Below, in pieces: positions 5,903 to 8,749 of a stretch of 8,749 nt of DNA. Origin of the DNA: CBDUXZ01 sp965371325 [NCBI: uncultured bacterium]. GTDB lineage: Bacteria > JAUYMQ01. The stretch spans positions 1 to 8,749 of the forward strand of contig CBDUXZ010000057.1 in assembly GCA_965371325.1 (NCBI GenBank), read 5' to 3'. Position 1 is the stretch's first letter, and every line of letters starts with the position of its first letter. Made by a program: the position numbers and the translations under genes. The notes under the pieces were generated by a model. That model made no database searches. It saw only the letters and a list, made by a program, of their open reading frames with translations, and had not been told where the DNA came from.

Positions 5903-7711
5903 GTGTCAGAAGCTTTGGGCGATCTCTCCCGGACACACAGTTGCGGCGCTCTTCGCGCCGGCGATGTCGGGAAGGAAGTTTGTCTCCTCGGATGGGTCGC
6001 GCGCCGCCGCGATCACGGGGGAATCGTATTCGTCGATCTCCGCGATCGTGAGGGCCTCGTCCAGGTGGTCTTTCGACCCGAGACCCAGACGGAAGCCCAC
6101 GTGAAGGCCGGAAAGATCCGCCACGAATACGTCATCGGGGTGCGCGGGCGGGTAAGCGCGCGTTCGGCGGAAACGATCAACCCCGAGATGCCTACTGGCG
6201 ACGTGGAGGTAGAGGTCAGCAAGCTGGCGATTCTCAATGAATCGAAACCGGTTCCGTTCGAGATTGAAGACGGCGTTGCGGCGGATGAGAGCATCAGGCT
6301 TCGCTACCGTTACCTCGATTTGCGCCGCCCCGAAGTTCAGCAGCGAATCATCCTGCGCCACCGGCTTTGCCAGTCCGTTCGCCGCTATTTTGATGAGAAG
6401 GGCTTCATCGAGATCGAGACCCCCACCCTCACGAAGAGCACGCCCGAAGGCGCCCGGGACTTCCTCGTTCCCAGCCGGCTCTCTCCCGGGAGCTTCTACG
6501 CGCTCCCCCAGTCTCCCCAGCTCTTCAAGCAGCTTCTCATGGTTTCGGGCTTCGACAGGTATTTCCAGATTGTGAAGTGCTTCCGGGACGAAGATCTTCG
6601 GGCGGATCGGCAGCCCGAGTTTACGCAGATCGACGTGGAGATGAGCTTCGTGCGGCCGGATGATATCCACGCGACGATGGAAGGGATGATCGTCGCAATC
6701 TGGCGCGATCTGCTCGGGCTGAAACTCGAGGCACCCTTCTCCCGGCTTGCCTACGACGACGCAATCAGTCGCTACGGCGTGGACAACCCGGACCGCCGCT
6801 TTGGGCTCGAACTCTGCGATCTCACCGACACGCTGAGGGAAAGCAAGTTCAAGGTTTTCGGCGATGCCATTCGCGCGGGGGGCATCGTGAAAGGGCTTCG
6901 GGTACCCGGAGGAGGCGGCCTCAGCCGCAAGGATCTCGACGAGATGCCCGAATTCGTGAAAATCTACGGCGCCAAGGGGGTCGCCTGGGTGAGGCTGCGG
7001 GCCGAGGGGTGGCAGTCCCCCATCGCCAAGTTCATCAGCCCGGCGGAAAAGGCGGGCATCGAGGAGAGGGTCGGCGCCGCCGATGGCGATATCATCCTGT
7101 TTGTGGCGGATACGGCCGGGGTCGCGAACGAGGCCCTCGGCAGGCTACGCCTTCAGCTGGGCAGAAAGCTCGGTCTGATCGATACCTCCCGCTTCGAGTT
7201 CGTGTGGATCACGGACTTCCCGCTCATGGCGTACGATGAGAACGAGCGGCGCGACGTCGCCGTGCACCACCCCTTTACCTCACCCCGGGAGGAGGACATC
7301 CCGTATCTCGACACCGACCACGGCAGGGCGCGCGCTGCGGCCTATGATCTCGTCCTGAACGGCACGGAGATCGGCGGCGGGAGCATCCGAAATCACAGGC
7401 TCGACGTGCAGGAGAAGATCTTCGCTCTCCTCGGCCTTACCAGTGAGGAGGTGCGGGAGAAGTTCGGGTTTCTCCTGGACGCGCTTGCCTACGGGGCGCC
7501 TCCCCACGGCGGGATTGCCTTCGGTCTGGATCGGCTTGCAATGTTGCTCGCCGGAACAAACTCCATCCGCGACGTGATCGCTTTTCCAAAAACCCAGAAG
7601 GGGGTCGACCTCATGACGGCCGCCCCCTCCCGCGTCGATCAGAAACAGCTCGAGGAACTCAGCTTGAGGCTCGCCGCGAAGGCTGCCCGCGACTCGAAGG
7701 AGAAGAAATGA
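5903..7711 (+). CDS. aspS: aspartyl-tRNA synthetase (bacterial type, probably non-discriminating)
   Basis: Class IIb synthetase that attaches aspartate to tRNA-Asp, and possibly also to tRNA-Asn. The 602-residue product has the full bacterial layout. The N-terminal anticodon-binding OB fold (about 1-110) contains [11 protein letters not shown] (30-40). YRYLDLRR (135-142) begins the catalytic core. [10 protein letters not shown] (203-212) and [16 protein letters not shown] (227-242) form motif 2. A bacterial GAD insertion covers about 290-430, and motif 3 is [16 protein letters not shown] (536-551). The C terminus is lysine-rich. His38 in RRRDHGG is the residue seen in non-discriminating bacterial AspRS, where discriminating enzymes such as E. 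coli carry leucine. The GTG start is 25 bases after hisS, so the two are almost certainly co-transcribed. An in-frame extension reaching back into hisS lacks family similarity and was discarded. Confidence 0.98.
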   Translation: MSEALGDLSRTHSCGALRAGDVGKEVCLLGWVARRRDHGGIVFVDLRDREGLVQVVFRPETQTEAHVKAGKIRHEYVIGVRGRVSARSAETINPEMPTGDVEVEVSKLAILNESKPVPFEIEDGVAADESIRLRYRYLDLRRPEVQQRIILRHRLCQSVRRYFDEKGFIEIETPTLTKSTPEGARDFLVPSRLSPGSFYALPQSPQLFKQLLMVSGFDRYFQIVKCFRDEDLRADRQPEFTQIDVEMSFVRPDDIHATMEGMIVAIWRDLLGLKLEAPFSRLAYDDAISRYGVDNPDRRFGLELCDLTDTLRESKFKVFGDAIRAGGIVKGLRVPGGGGLSRKDLDEMPEFVKIYGAKGVAWVRLRAEGWQSPIAKFISPAEKAGIEERVGAADGDIILFVADTAGVANEALGRLRLQLGRKLGLIDTSRFEFVWITDFPLMAYDENERRDVAVHHPFTSPREEDIPYLDTDHGRARAAAYDLVLNGTEIGGGSIRNHRLDVQEKIFALLGLTSEEVREKFGFLLDALAYGAPPHGGIAFGLDRLAMLLAGTNSIRDVIAFPKTQKGVDLMTAAPSRVDQKQLEELSLRLAAKAARDSKEKK

Positions 7712-7712
7712 C

Positions 7713-7717
7713 GGGAG
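7713..7717 (+). promoter_or_regulatory. ribosome-binding site of the dehydrogenase gene
   Basis: GGGAG lies seven bases before the ATG at 7725, just after the aspS stop. It favours this start over the ATG that overlaps the aspS stop at 7708, whose frame ends after six codons. Confidence 0.65.
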
Positions 7718-7724
7718 TCCGGCA

Positions 7725-8749
7725 ATGAACTGGCGGGCGCCTTCGAGCCCCGGGCTTGCGAAGCCCTTCGACGTTGCGGTCATTGGCGGCGGCGTGAACG
7801 GTACCGGCGTGGCCCGGGACTGCGCCATGCGGGGGATGCGCGTCCTGCTCCTCGAGAAGAACGACTTCTCGAGCGGCACCAGTGCGGCCTCGAGCGGCAT
7901 GATTCACGGCGGCCTCCGCTACCTCGGCTTCGACAGGAAGACCACCCGCATCTCGTGTGAGGACTCCGGCTACATCCAGCGCATCGCGCCCCACCTGATC
8001 TTCCGCATCCCCTGGCTCAATCCGGTCTTCAAGGGCGAGCCGTACGGAATGGAGCTCTGGGAAATTGTCATGAAGGCCTACGACACCTTCCGGGATCTCA
8101 AGGGGGGGAAGGAGCACACCCGCCTCACCCGCGAGCAGGCCCTCTCCCTCGAGCCCGGCCTCAATCCACAGCTCGTCGGGGCCGTGACCTGGGATGAGTG
8201 GGGGATTGATGTCCCGCGGCTCTGCTTCGCAAACGCCCTTGCGGCCAGGGAGCTGGGCGGGTTCATCCTGAACCACGCCGAGGTGCTTGAACTCCGCCGT
8301 GACGGCCAGGGCGCGGTGAAAGGGGTGCGGGTACGCCACGGATTATCGGGCGAGGTGTTCGACATCGACGCGAAGATAACCGTGAACTGTGCCGGTCCCT
8401 GGGTTCCCCGCGTCGCCCGAATGGCGGGCGTCGAGGTGCGGCTTCGCCTCGGGAAGGGGGTGCACGTTGTGTGCGACCGGCGGATCTCGAACATGTCGGT
8501 GACAGCCCGTGCCATCGACGGCCGCGGGGTGTTTCTGACGCCCCACGAGAACGTGAGCTGGATCGGAACGACGGACGATGATTACTACGGAGAGCTGGAT
8601 AATCTCTCGGCCACGCAGGACGAGGTCGAGTATCTGGTCGAGGGGATGTCGCGCGTGTTCCCCCGCATCAGGGAGTACAAGCGGAGCCGGGTGATGGTGG
8701 GGCTTCGCCCGACCCTCTATGCCTGGGGAAAATACGAGGACGATCTCTC
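7725..8749 (+). CDS. glpD: FAD-dependent glycerol-3-phosphate dehydrogenase (GlpA/GlpD family), 3' end outside the window
   Basis: This enzyme oxidises sn-glycerol-3-phosphate to dihydroxyacetone phosphate and passes electrons to the quinone pool, usually at the inner face of the membrane. The visible 341 codons are open to the edge; family members usually have about 500-560 residues, so roughly a third is missing. The N terminus has the dinucleotide-binding fold VAVIGGGVNGTGVARDC (17-33), with LLLEKNDFSSGTSAASSG (41-58) and MIHGGLRYL (59-67) matching the FAD-contact motifs of the family. Later come NCAGPWVPRVA (221-231), LTPHENVSWIGTTDDDYYG (271-289) and GLRPTLYAWGKYEDDL (326-341). The gene begins 13 bases after aspS and is probably in the same transcript. 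GlpA and GlpD cannot be separated without the C terminus and the downstream genes (glpB, glpC), so the symbol is provisional. Confidence 0.93.
   Translation, partial: MNWRAPSSPGLAKPFDVAVIGGGVNGTGVARDCAMRGMRVLLLEKNDFSSGTSAASSGMIHGGLRYLGFDRKTTRISCEDSGYIQRIAPHLIFRIPWLNPVFKGEPYGMELWEIVMKAYDTFRDLKGGKEHTRLTREQALSLEPGLNPQLVGAVTWDEWGIDVPRLCFANALAARELGGFILNHAEVLELRRDGQGAVKGVRVRHGLSGEVFDIDAKITVNCAGPWVPRVARMAGVEVRLRLGKGVHVVCDRRISNMSVTARAIDGRGVFLTPHENVSWIGTTDDDYYGELDNLSATQDEVEYLVEGMSRVFPRIREYKRSRVMVGLRPTLYAWGKYEDDL

Noticed and set aside
5906-6670. 254-codon open frame on the - strand within aspS
   Set aside because: It is complementary to conserved AspRS coding sequence, and its composition follows codon bias rather than any protein family.
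7708-7728. ATG overlapping the aspS stop (ATGA)
   Set aside because: The frame ends after six codons (MTGVRQ). It resembles translational coupling, but the dehydrogenase starts at 7725 in another frame.
7659-8339. 226-codon open frame on the - strand across the start of the dehydrogenase gene
   Set aside because: The + strand here encodes an unmistakable FAD-dependent dehydrogenase with its motifs in order.

Overview
The window is a high-GC (roughly 60-65% by eye) stretch of bacterial chromosome. All real genes lie on the + strand. In order they are comEC (DNA-uptake channel), a diguanylate-cyclase-like GGDEF protein, hisS (histidyl-tRNA synthetase), aspS (aspartyl-tRNA synthetase), and the start of an FAD-dependent glycerol-3-phosphate dehydrogenase that runs off the right edge. 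Features pointing to a Deltaproteobacteria-like or neighbouring Gram-negative lineage are the adjacent hisS-aspS pair, the AspRS with an 'RRRDHGG' loop, the cysteine-containing HisRS insertion, and a GGDEF domain of the 'GS' type known from Geobacter, Myxococcus and Bdellovibrio. No single gene settles the taxon, so this placement is an inference.

Layout. Bases 1-304 are lower in GC (about half G+C over 91-200). They hold a possible 51-codon hydrophobic small ORF, a perfect 6+6 dyad, a plausible sigma70-type promoter and a hairpin touching the comEC ribosome-binding site. Bases 305-2869 are comEC. A good Shine-Dalgarno then starts the REC-like/GAF-like/GGDEF protein at 2917, ending at 4389. 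The 210-base gap at 4390-4599 carries the clearest promoter in the window (TTGACA, 18 bases, extended TAGGTT) and a GC-rich structured leader for hisS. hisS (4600-5877), aspS (5903-7711) and the dehydrogenase (from 7725) are separated by only 25 and 13 bases and look like one transcription unit.

How the genes relate. comEC and the GGDEF gene are probably co-transcribed. The synthetase genes form a housekeeping translation operon with a glycerol-phosphate/respiratory enzyme behind it. No functional link between the two halves is visible beyond adjacency.

The most interesting signal is in the GGDEF protein. The aspartate that reads the guanine base in ordinary diguanylate cyclases (PleD Asp344) is a serine (Ser382). 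That substitution is the hallmark of Hypr GGDEF enzymes, which make 3',3'-cGAMP. Its N-terminal receiver domain has lost the phospho-acceptor aspartate, so the enzyme, if active, would not be controlled by ordinary phosphorylation. Secondary points are a probably non-discriminating AspRS, and a ComEC whose nuclease-like domain lacks the histidine of its last motif. No mobile elements, CRISPR arrays, tRNA or rRNA genes were seen.
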